NCBI RefSeq assembly: GCF_020809045.1
Contig: NZ_CP078079.1
Coordinates: 806,001 to 870,000 of the forward strand
Origin: Pseudarthrobacter sp. L1SW
Lineage (GTDB): Bacteria; Actinomycetota; Actinomycetes; Actinomycetales; Micrococcaceae
Length of the DNA: 64,000 bases
Direction: 5' to 3'
The notes under the pieces are model-generated. The model made no database searches and was not told where the DNA came from. It was given only the letters and a program-made list of their open reading frames with translations. How positions within the stretch are numbered: position 1 is the first letter of the stretch; every line of letters begins with the position of its first letter. Shown here piece after piece: positions 10,143 to 17,590 of the stretch. Made by a program: the position numbers and the translations under genes.

Positions 10143-11126
10143 GTGACAATTACTGCAGCGGCCGACGGTTCGGCCTTGGGAAACCCCGGCCCGGCCGGCT
10201 GGGCCTGGTACGTGAACGATGATTGCTGGCGCGCCGGAGGGTGGCCCCACGGGACGAACAACCAGGGCGAGCTGATGGCGGTCCTGGATCTGCTGAGGGC
10301 CACGGCACACCTTCCCCAGGAGGACCTGCGGATCCTTTGCGACAGCCAGTATGTCATCAACTCGATCACCAAGTGGATGCCGGGATGGAAGCGCAAAGGC
10401 TGGCGCAAAGCCGACGGAAAGCCGGTCCTGAACGTGGATCTGCTCAAGGAACTGGACCGGGAGCTCGCCGGCCGGAAGTACACCTTCGAATGGGTCAAGG
10501 GGCATGCCGGGCATGACCTGAACGAAGCCGCGGACGAGCGGGCCCGGGCGGCAGCCACCGCCTTTCAGCAGGGGGTGGCCGCCCGCTCCGGGCCCGGTTT
10601 CCCCGGCGCGCACCATGCCGCATCGCACGCACCCCAGGCATCCCACGCGCCGGCGGCCAAAGACGCTGCGCGGGCACCCCGTGTTGCCGCCGCAGCGCCG
10701 GGCGCCTACGAGGAACCGGATTTGTTCAGCCAGCTGGACAACGGCACTTTCGGCGGGCCGGACACAGCGGTCCAGCCCGCCGCCGCCGTGCCGGAGGCCT
10801 TGGTGGAAGAACTGGAGCGTGAGCTGTTGGGCCCCTTGGTGCGCGGGGACATCGGCCGGACTGCTGTCCTGCTGCACCCCGATTTCATGGAAATTGGCAG
10901 CTCGGGCCGGGTGTGGACCCGGGACGCCATGATGATGGCGCTCGAAGACGACCCGGGGGAGCGCACGGAGATTGAGATTCTGGGCGCTGACCGTATTGGC
11001 GGTGACGCCGTCCTGCTGACGTACCGCAGCTACGCTCGCTCCGGCACCACCCTCCGAAGCTCACTGTGGGTGCTTGACGGAGGCCGCTGGCGACTGCGGT
11101 TCCACCAAGGCACTCCGGAGGCCTAG
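10143..11126 (+). CDS. ribonuclease HI fused to a C-terminal DUF4440-like domain
   Basis: A 327-residue two-domain protein. Residues 1-~140 are a complete RNase HI, which cuts the RNA strand of RNA-DNA hybrids: ADGSALGNPGPAGWA (Asp8), NNQGELMA (Glu43), LCDSQYVINS (Asp67) and VKGHAGHDLNEAADERA (His121, Asp131) supply all catalytic positions. An alanine/proline-rich linker (~140-215) joins it to a C-terminal NTF2-like/DUF4440 domain (LEDDPGERTEIEILGADRIG, LRSSLWVLDGGRWRLRFHQG). The GTG at 10143 gives the expected MTITAAADGS start. Function of the added domain is unknown; it may bind a ligand or promote dimerisation. Confidence 0.9.
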   Translation: MTITAAADGSALGNPGPAGWAWYVNDDCWRAGGWPHGTNNQGELMAVLDLLRATAHLPQEDLRILCDSQYVINSITKWMPGWKRKGWRKADGKPVLNVDLLKELDRELAGRKYTFEWVKGHAGHDLNEAADERARAAATAFQQGVAARSGPGFPGAHHAASHAPQASHAPAAKDAARAPRVAAAAPGAYEEPDLFSQLDNGTFGGPDTAVQPAAAVPEALVEELERELLGPLVRGDIGRTAVLLHPDFMEIGSSGRVWTRDAMMMALEDDPGERTEIEILGADRIGGDAVLLTYRSYARSGTTLRSSLWVLDGGRWRLRFHQGTPEA

Positions 11127-11160
11127 CCCCGGTTCAGCTGGCCGCTGGGTGTTTCCCCGT

Positions 11161-11448
11161 TCAGCTGAACCGCTGGGTGTTGCCCTGCTCCGCTTGGGCA
11201 TAGGTGGCCGCGGCGGAGGCAAGCGCTGTGTTGATGGACGCCAACGAGGCTTCCACCCGTCCCTGGGTGATGGTCCATTCCGTGATGAGCGCCTGGAAAT
11301 TGGTGGCGGCGGTGCCGCGCCACGACCCCTGGAGCTCGTCCAGCCCGCGTTTCATCGCCTGGACATCGGCGCTGATCCTGTCCACGGTCGCCTGGACGCT
11401 GGCGGACTTCAACTGAAGGAGTTCGGTATCGACGGAGATGATGCTCAT
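11161..11448 (-). CDS. WXG100-family (ESAT-6-like) protein
   Basis: A 95-residue WXG100 protein, normally a helical-hairpin substrate of a type VII (ESX) secretion system. The turn motif is GSWRGTAATNF (Trp-Arg-Gly) near the middle, flanked by two amphipathic helices. The ATG at 11448 gives MSIISVDTELLQLKSA, a normal family start; the open frame upstream is proline-rich and excluded. No ESX ATPase or partner gene is nearby, so it is an orphan. It lies downstream of, and on the same strand as, a two-component system. Confidence 0.9.
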   Translation of the reverse strand: MSIISVDTELLQLKSASVQATVDRISADVQAMKRGLDELQGSWRGTAATNFQALITEWTITQGRVEASLASINTALASAAATYAQAEQGNTQRFS

Positions 11449-11555
11449 GGCCGTGCCTTTCGCTCTAGCGGCAGCTTTTGCCTGGGGGCCCGGCTGGCCC
11501 GGGCCGCTGGGATCGAGCCTAGGGAGCAAACTCCTGGCACCGCCACGGTCCGGGG

Positions 11556-13046
11556 CTATATGTGGACAACTTCGCCGTCGCTGCCCTGTCCCGCCTCAGC
11601 GGTCTCGCCGCTATTCGCTGCGTCATCACGGTGCGGAAGGCTGACCACCAAGGTGGCGCCGCCGCCGTCGGTATTTTCCACCCTGACGGAACCGCCGTGG
11701 GACCCTACGATCGCAGCCACAATGGCAAGGCCGAGTCCGCTGCCACCGGTTTCCCTGGTCCGGGAGGTGTCCGCCCGGTAGAAGCGCTCGAAGACCTTGG
11801 AGGCGTCCGCCTCGGAGATGCCGGGTCCATGGTCGCGCACTTCAATGACCGAGCGCGGCTGTCCGTCCTCCCCTGCACGCACCCCCACAGCCAGTTCGAT
11901 GGGGCTGCCCTCCGGCGTGTAGCGCAGGGCGTTGCCCATCAGGTTCCCCACCACCTGGCGGAGTTTGGCTTCGTCTCCCAGCACGGGGGCAGCCGTGGCA
12001 GGGCCGCCGTCGAGCCCGGTCAGCGAAATCGCCCGCGAGCGGGAGCTGGCCTGCGTGTCCACCACGGCGTCGTGGGCGAGCAGCTGAAGGTCCACGGGCT
12101 TCTGCTGCAGCGGCCGCTGCTCGTCGAGGCGGGCCAGCAGAAGGAGGTCTTCCACCATGGAACCCATGCGCTTGGCTTCGCTTTCAATCCTTCCCATGGC
12201 GGTGGCCACGTCTTCCTCGGTGGCAAGGGCGCCATGCCGGTACAGCTCGGAGAACCCACGGATGGTCACGAGCGGGGTCCGCAGTTCGTGGGACGCGTCC
12301 GCCGCGAAGCGCCGCATCCTTGCCTCCGAGGCGGTGCGGGCCGCGAAGGCCGTTTCAATATGGGCGAGCATGGCATTCAATGACCTACTGAGCCGTCCCA
12401 GTTCAGTGCCGGGGTTTTCGACGTCGACACGGCGGGAGAGGTCGCCGGCGGCAATGGCCGCCGCCGTCTTTTCCACCCTGGCCAACGGGCGGAAGGAGCG
12501 GGACACCGTCCAGCTGGCAATGAGGGAAGCCAGCAGCAGGGTCAGCAGGCCCACCCCGGTCACCACCAGGGAGGCGTGCTTGAGGACATCGTCCACGCTC
12601 TGCAGTGGCAGCCCGATCACCACCACCGCGGTGGTCTGGTTGTTCTGCACCGGCACTGCCACAACCCGCCAGTTCTGCCCGTCCGTGCCGCGCACCTGGT
12701 AGGGAACGGCACCGCGTTCCTGGGCCTGCTGCACCGTGATGGAGCTGATGTCCGGGCGGCTTTCAGGGTCGCCGCCAAACGGGTACGGTTCCTCGCCCGG
12801 CGCGAAGAGAATGAGCGAGTAGTCGGTGGGGACCATCGGATTGGGCGCCTGCAGCGGGGTGAAGGAGCGCTGCTGCCGGGCCAGGTCCACTGCCGCGGTC
12901 AACTTGTCGTCCACCTGTGCCTGCAGGTAACTGTGGAGCAGTGCCAGCGTTCCCGCTCCGGTCACCGTCAGGGCGACTATGAGCAGCGCCATGATCATGG
13001 CCACGAGCTGCGTCCTGAGGGAGGCCGACTTCCATCGCTGCAGCAA
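11556..13046 (-). CDS. sensor histidine kinase
   Basis: A 496-residue membrane sensor kinase. It has a first membrane segment (about 14-36), an extracytoplasmic sensor region, a second membrane segment (about 160-185), HAMP (RSFRPLARVEKTAAAIAAGDLSRRV), HisKA with ADASHELRTPLVTIRG (phosphoacceptor His), and HATPase_c with the G2 box GGSGLGLAIVAAIVGSHGG. It starts at a TTG (13046), 2 bp after the regulator's stop codon, so both are translated from one message. Architecture resembles the actinobacterial TcrS/MprB-like kinases; the signal sensed is unknown. Confidence 0.93.
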   Translation of the reverse strand: MLQRWKSASLRTQLVAMIMALLIVALTVTGAGTLALLHSYLQAQVDDKLTAAVDLARQQRSFTPLQAPNPMVPTDYSLILFAPGEEPYPFGGDPESRPDISSITVQQAQERGAVPYQVRGTDGQNWRVVAVPVQNNQTTAVVVIGLPLQSVDDVLKHASLVVTGVGLLTLLLASLIASWTVSRSFRPLARVEKTAAAIAAGDLSRRVDVENPGTELGRLSRSLNAMLAHIETAFAARTASEARMRRFAADASHELRTPLVTIRGFSELYRHGALATEEDVATAMGRIESEAKRMGSMVEDLLLLARLDEQRPLQQKPVDLQLLAHDAVVDTQASSRSRAISLTGLDGGPATAAPVLGDEAKLRQVVGNLMGNALRYTPEGSPIELAVGVRAGEDGQPRSVIEVRDHGPGISEADASKVFERFYRADTSRTRETGGSGLGLAIVAAIVGSHGGSVRVENTDGGGATLVVSLPHRDDAANSGETAEAGQGSDGEVVHI

Positions 13047-13048
13047 GG

Positions 13049-13759
13049 TCAGCGCTTTTCGGCCGTCCGAAGCACGTAACCCACGCCGCGCTTGGTTTGG
13101 ATCAGGGCGGGAGCGTCGGGGTCGATGTCCACCTTCCGGCGCAGGTAGGAGATGTACGACTCGACGATGGAGGCATCACCATTGAAGTTGTACTCCCACA
13201 CATGGTCCAGGATCTGGGACTTGGACAGCACCCGGTTGGGGTTGAGCATGAGGTAACGGAGGAGCTTGAACTCGGTGGGGGAGAGCTCGATCACCGTGCC
13301 GCCGCGGCGCACTTCGTGCGCGTCGTCGTCGAGCTCCAGGTCGTCGACGCGGATGACGGCGTCGTCATCCAGCAGCGGCTGCGTCCGGCGCAGGACGGCG
13401 CGGATCCGGGCCACCACCTCGTCAAGGCTGAACGGCTTGGTGACGTAGTCATCTCCGCCGACGGTGAGACCTGTGACCTTGTCCTCGGTATCGTCCTTCG
13501 CGGTCAGGAACAGTACCGGGAAGTGCTTGCCCGAGGCCCGGAGGCGGCGGGTGACGGTGAAGCCGTCCATGTCCGGAAGCATGACATCCAGCACGGCCAG
13601 GTCCGGGGCATGGGTTTCGGCCGCCGCGAGGGCGTCGCGGCCGTTCGCTGCCGAGACGACCTCAAAGCCGGCGAAACGCAGCGATGTGGAGAGCAGCTCC
13701 CGGATGTTGGGTTCATCGTCAACAACAAGGAGCTTTGCCTCGGGACCGTTCTTGTTCAT
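13049..13759 (-). CDS. OmpR-family response regulator
   Basis: A 236-residue response regulator paired with the adjacent kinase. The receiver domain has DDEP near the N terminus, phospho-acceptor Asp58 in LAVLDVMLPDMDGF and the conserved Lys in FLTAKDD. The C-terminal winged helix (about 140-236) includes VIELSPTEFKLLRYLMLNP and YISYLRRKVD, typical of OmpR/PhoB. I start at the ATG at 13759 (MNKNGPEAKLLVVDDEP) with a GGGAG site upstream. It is the first gene of the regulator-kinase operon, which may regulate its own promoter region 13760-13850. Confidence 0.94.
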   Translation of the reverse strand: MNKNGPEAKLLVVDDEPNIRELLSTSLRFAGFEVVSAANGRDALAAAETHAPDLAVLDVMLPDMDGFTVTRRLRASGKHFPVLFLTAKDDTEDKVTGLTVGGDDYVTKPFSLDEVVARIRAVLRRTQPLLDDDAVIRVDDLELDDDAHEVRRGGTVIELSPTEFKLLRYLMLNPNRVLSKSQILDHVWEYNFNGDASIVESYISYLRRKVDIDPDAPALIQTKRGVGYVLRTAEKR

Positions 13760-13851
13760 GCTCCCATTCTGCTCCCAGAGTCTGTGAGTTTTCTGGATGC
13801 ATGGTGAATGTTGCATGGGCGTCCGCGGCGCGCAGTAAAGTTGGCGGCGCC

Positions 13852-13892
13852 GCCAGGGTCCCCCGCACGGGAGTGCGGAGAACCCTGGCTTT
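13852..13892 (-). terminator. hairpin between secreted-protein gene and response regulator
   Basis: A two-part stem: GCCAGGGT (13852-13859) pairs perfectly with ACCCTGGC (13882-13889), and inside it CCGCAC (13863-13868) pairs with GTGCGG (13873-13878). On the plus strand it is followed by TTT. It lies downstream of the secreted-protein gene and may terminate that minus-strand transcript, though the T-run is on the opposite side. Confidence 0.5.
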
Positions 13893-13940
13893 GGGAATCA
13901 CTTCAAAGTGATCAACTGGTCAGGTGCCAGATTTCCCTGT

Positions 13941-15311
13941 CTACTGCGGGATGTCCACATTCGCGGGGTGAGCGCCGTAGCTCTTGTCGTCATACGCAGC
14001 GCCGCCCAGGCTGCAAAGCTGGGCGGCCGTGGTACCGGAGGGAGCCGTGGCCAGCGAGTCCTTGTTGACGCCATCAACCGTGACTTGGCTCGAGTACAGC
14101 GAGTTGTCAGCCTCTTTGCACACCAGCACGATGATCTTGAAATCCCGGGGATTCACGAAAGTCAGACTGACGTTGGTGCCTCCCACGACGGTCACTGCTT
14201 GGGGCGCTGCCGTGTCGTGTCCCGTCGGAGTGGTGGTCTCAACCACCCAGTAATTGCCTTGGAGAACCTGGCTGAACGAGCACTTGCCGTCGGCTCCGGT
14301 GGTGCACGTGGTCGCCGGAGTCACCGCGGTGTCTGTGGCCGGATCAAAGGTTCCGCCTACCGGTGCGGCATCGTTGTACAGGGTGAAGACGGCACCCGCC
14401 AGGGCGGAGGCAGGCGAGTCGTCGTCAGTCTTGAGGATGTTGATGTCTGCACACTTCGATGTGGCGACGGAAATCGGTGCGATGAAGTCCTTCAAGGCCG
14501 CCGTAAATGAATCTGAGGAGCGGCTCTTCAAGTACGCACTGCTGAACGGCAGGCAGGGGTCCGTGCCGACGATCTTGGCATCGGTCAGGTTGATGGCTGC
14601 TTCGCCGAAGGTCCGGACACTCAGATCTCTTGGAGCGTTGGGTGCAATGGGGTCCGTCACCACAACGGTGTTGATTGAGCCTTCGAAGTTGCCGGCCAAT
14701 GGCTGGACTTTGCTCCAGCAGGGGGTCGCGTTGGCTGCCTCGCAGAGCGTCCGGGCACCAGTGGTGATCCACCGGTGGAATCCAAGAACCGGGGTTACGC
14801 CGCCTTGGGAGAGATCGTACTTAATCAGGACATCGCCCGCCGTACGGACGGGGGTCACACCGTTGGAGGACAGCACGGACGACTGGTTGAATTCGAAGTC
14901 CATGTTGGTAGTGCCGCTTGGTTCCTGGACGCGCTCCCAGGCAAGGTAGGCGTACGTCTTGCCGTTCGATTCCTCCACGAACTTGGCATAGAAGCGTGTC
15001 AGGTCACTCTTGTTGTTTGGGATGGAACCGTCGACGACGGACGGTACTGCGGTATCTTCCTTTGTACCTGTTCCGAATGAATCGTCCGTCTGGCCGGTGG
15101 CTTTATCAAGCCCGCATCCCGCGACGGGAACTTCACAGCTGATGCCGATGTTCGCCCAGTCTTTGATGTCGCCTGTGTCGACGACCAAGTTGCCGTCCTG
15201 AGCGTTTAGTTCGGCTCCGGAGAGCGTGGCCTGAGCCGACGTAACTCCGGAAAGGATCAATGCCAGACAAGCCAAGCCTGCGCCCCAGCGGGCGCGCGTT
15301 ATATTCTCCAT
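13941..15311 (-). CDS. secreted protein with prealbumin-like (SpaA/Cna-B) domain, no wall anchor
   Basis: A 456-residue exported protein. A signal peptide ends around SAQATLSG (cleavage near residue 30). The middle region (about 40-290) is not recognised. Residues ~290-390 form a prealbumin-like fold: INILKTDDDSPASALAGAVFTLYND, then GKCSFSQVLQGNYWVVETTTPTG, a SpaA/Cna-B pattern seen in surface adhesins and pilins. The protein ends at VDIPQ with no LPXTG motif, hydrophobic segment or basic tail, so it should be released rather than sortase-anchored. No sortase gene is nearby. The ATG at 15311 (MENITRARW) follows AAGAAGTGAG; a GTG at 15323 is an alternative start. Confidence 0.72.
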   Translation of the reverse strand: MENITRARWGAGLACLALILSGVTSAQATLSGAELNAQDGNLVVDTGDIKDWANIGISCEVPVAGCGLDKATGQTDDSFGTGTKEDTAVPSVVDGSIPNNKSDLTRFYAKFVEESNGKTYAYLAWERVQEPSGTTNMDFEFNQSSVLSSNGVTPVRTAGDVLIKYDLSQGGVTPVLGFHRWITTGARTLCEAANATPCWSKVQPLAGNFEGSINTVVVTDPIAPNAPRDLSVRTFGEAAINLTDAKIVGTDPCLPFSSAYLKSRSSDSFTAALKDFIAPISVATSKCADINILKTDDDSPASALAGAVFTLYNDAAPVGGTFDPATDTAVTPATTCTTGADGKCSFSQVLQGNYWVVETTTPTGHDTAAPQAVTVVGGTNVSLTFVNPRDFKIIVLVCKEADNSLYSSQVTVDGVNKDSLATAPSGTTAAQLCSLGGAAYDDKSYGAHPANVDIPQ

Positions 15312-15921
15312 TGAATAACTCACTTCTTAGAGTGGCGGATGGTGTGACGGTCGGCGCGGAGCTGTGGTCCGGCACCGGGAGGTCCCCCAGCATCCCTCTC
15401 CAAGAATCTGATCGGATGGCGCCCGCGCGTCGGGTGCCCGCCGGCTACTCGGTGGTCGCGTCTTTGCGGCACGGAGCGGGCAGGCAGCACGGAGCCAAGT
15501 GTTATGGCTTGGGGGTGCGCGGGTGGATCGGCTGGGGCGACTGCGCATTCACGCGTCCTCATACACGGGGAAGGCCGTGAGGCTTCGCCCATCCTGATCT
15601 GAGTTCAGGACCTGTTACCAATGTGACACCCAGCGCTCTGAGTGTAGCCCGGGGATAACGGGGTGACAACGTCCGGAAGAGAGATTCACCATTAAAGCCC
15701 GGGCACCCCTTGTGCGCGCCGTTGCGGACCACGAGGTTCTCGGTCCAGCCGGTGAACAAGTCCGTAGCGGTCAGGATCCTGGGCCCCGCGGGCACGCCTT
15801 CCACCACCACTACGCCCTCGCCGCAACGAAAAGACGGGCATTGGAAGCATCAGCCACGCGAGCCGGCGCGGCACGGACAACACGTTTGTGGCCATCCCGT
15901 TACATACCCGGTAGGTGGCTA
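15312..15921. other. 610-bp non-coding gap, promoter region plus transposon remnant
   Basis: No intact gene is visible between the secreted-protein gene and the XPB helicase, both on the minus strand. The left part presumably holds the promoter of the secreted protein. The right part holds a decayed integrase fragment at 15700-15830. The remaining open frames are GC-rich shadows. Confidence 0.6.
15700..15830 (-). pseudogene. decayed integrase-core (DDE) transposase fragment
   Basis: About 43 codons read CGEGVVVVEGVPAGPR then ILTATDLFTGWTENLVVRNG and AHKG. This matches the core of rve-type integrases, where HCG...TLTVTDxATGWTENxxVRNKA is typical, including one catalytic Asp (TATD). Nothing recognisable precedes or follows in any frame, so it is a remnant of a larger element. 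The rest of the transposase and its ends are gone. Confidence 0.6.
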
Positions 15922-17577
15922 TTAGGTGCCAGAGGGTTTCTGTTCCACGTCCTTGGCGTCCATGATCCGGTAGGCATAGCCCTGCTCGGCCAGGAACCGC
16001 TGGCGCTTTGCCGCAAATTCCTGGTCCAGGGTGTCCCGGGCCACGAGCGAATAGAAGCGTGCAGCCCGGCCGTCCTTCTTGGGCCGCAACAGCCGGCCCA
16101 GCCGCTGCGCCTCCTCCTGGCGCGACCCGAAGGAACCCGACACCTGAATGGCCACCGAGGCTTCCGGAAGGTCGATGGAGAAGTTGGCCACCTTGGAGAC
16201 CACCAGCGTCTGGATGTCACCGGCGCGGAACGCATCGAAGAGCTTCTGGCGCACCTTCACGGAGGTGTCGCCCTTGATCACCGGGGCCTTCAGGCGCTCG
16301 CCGAGGTCGTCCAGCTGGTCGATGTACTGGCCGATGACCAGCAGCTGCTCCCCGGCATGCCGGGCCACCAGCTGTTCCACCACCTGCGTCTTGGACTCGG
16401 AGGTGGAGCACAGCCGGTACTTGTCCGTGTCCTCGGCCATGGCATAGGCAACCCGTTCGTCCTTGGGCAGGTCGACGCGGACCTCCACACAGTCTGCAGG
16501 GGCGATGTAGCCCTGGGACTCAATGTCCTTCCATGGGGCGTCGTAGCGCTTGGGCCCGATCAGGGAAAAGACCTCGCCCTCGCGGCCGTCCTCACGGACC
16601 AAGGTGGCCGTGAGTCCCAGCCGGCGCCGTGCCTGGAGGTCGGCCGTCATCCGGAAAATCGGTGCGGGCAACAGGTGCACTTCGTCGTAGATGATCAGTC
16701 CCCAGTCATGGCCGTCCACCAGCTCCAAGTGCGGGTACAGGCCGCCGCGCTTGGTGGTCAGCACCTGGTAGGTGGCGATGGTCACCGGGCGTACTTCCTT
16801 GACCGCTCCCGAATATTCGCCGATCTCGTCCTCGGTGAGGGACGTGCGCCTGAGCAGCTCGTCCTTCCACTGCCGGGCGGCAACCGTGTTGGTGACCAGG
16901 ATCAGTGTTGTGGTTGAGCCGGTTGCCATGGCAGCGGCGCCCACCAGGGTCTTTCCGGCTCCGCAGGGAAGCACCACCACGCCGCTTCCGCCGGACCAGA
17001 AGTTGTCGCTGGCCATCCGCTGGTACGGCCGCAGCTTCCAGCCGTCCTCATTGAGCGCGATCAGGTGCGGGGTGCCGTCCACATACCCGGCCAGGTCCTC
17101 TGCCGGCCAGCCGATCTTCAGCAGGAGCTGCTTGAGCTGCCCGCGCTGGGAGGCGTGCACCACAACGGTCTCACCGTCGATCCGGGGCCCCAGCAGGGGG
17201 TGGATCTTCTTGGCCCGGATCACTTCCTCGAGGACGGGGTAATCGTCGGTGCGCATCACCAAACCGTGCTGCGGGTCCTTCTCCAGGCGCAGCCGCCCGT
17301 ACCTGGACATGGTTTCCTCAACGTCGATCAGCAGCGAATGCGGGACCGGGAAGCGCGAGTACTTCAGGAGCGTATCCAGCACCTTCTCCGCGTCCAGGCC
17401 GGCGGCGCGGGCATTCCAGAGCCCCAGCGGGGTCAGCCGGTAGCTGTGCATGTGCTCCGGAGCACGTTCCAGCTCGGCGAAGGGCGCGATGGCGTGGCGG
17501 GCCTCGGTTGCCAGTTCATGGTCCACTTCAAGCAGGATGGTTTTGTCGCTCTGGACGATCAGGGGTCCGTCGTTCAC
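15922..17577 (-). CDS. XPB/Ssl2-type 3'-5' DNA helicase
   Basis: A 551-residue superfamily 2 helicase of the XPB type, the bacterial relative of the TFIIH repair/transcription helicase; mycobacterial XPB is nearly the same length. It has an N-terminal damage-recognition-like domain, Walker A CGAGKT (about 205-210), DEVH box (about 298-301), the XPB-specific RED motif (VREDG, about 328-330) and motif VI EEAQRLGRLLRP. The GTG at 17577 (MNDGPLIVQSDKTILLEVD) has GAAGGA upstream. It lies 13 bp after a large helicase-associated protein gene on the same strand, so the two are probably one operon and may act together. Confidence 0.95.
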   Translation of the reverse strand: MNDGPLIVQSDKTILLEVDHELATEARHAIAPFAELERAPEHMHSYRLTPLGLWNARAAGLDAEKVLDTLLKYSRFPVPHSLLIDVEETMSRYGRLRLEKDPQHGLVMRTDDYPVLEEVIRAKKIHPLLGPRIDGETVVVHASQRGQLKQLLLKIGWPAEDLAGYVDGTPHLIALNEDGWKLRPYQRMASDNFWSGGSGVVVLPCGAGKTLVGAAAMATGSTTTLILVTNTVAARQWKDELLRRTSLTEDEIGEYSGAVKEVRPVTIATYQVLTTKRGGLYPHLELVDGHDWGLIIYDEVHLLPAPIFRMTADLQARRRLGLTATLVREDGREGEVFSLIGPKRYDAPWKDIESQGYIAPADCVEVRVDLPKDERVAYAMAEDTDKYRLCSTSESKTQVVEQLVARHAGEQLLVIGQYIDQLDDLGERLKAPVIKGDTSVKVRQKLFDAFRAGDIQTLVVSKVANFSIDLPEASVAIQVSGSFGSRQEEAQRLGRLLRPKKDGRAARFYSLVARDTLDQEFAAKRQRFLAEQGYAYRIMDAKDVEQKPSGT

Positions 17578-17590
17578 GCAGGGAAGTCCT

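Noticed and set aside
11161..11448. WXG100 gene as evidence of a type VII secretion locus
   Set aside because: No ESX ATPase, membrane component or partner WXG100 gene is nearby.
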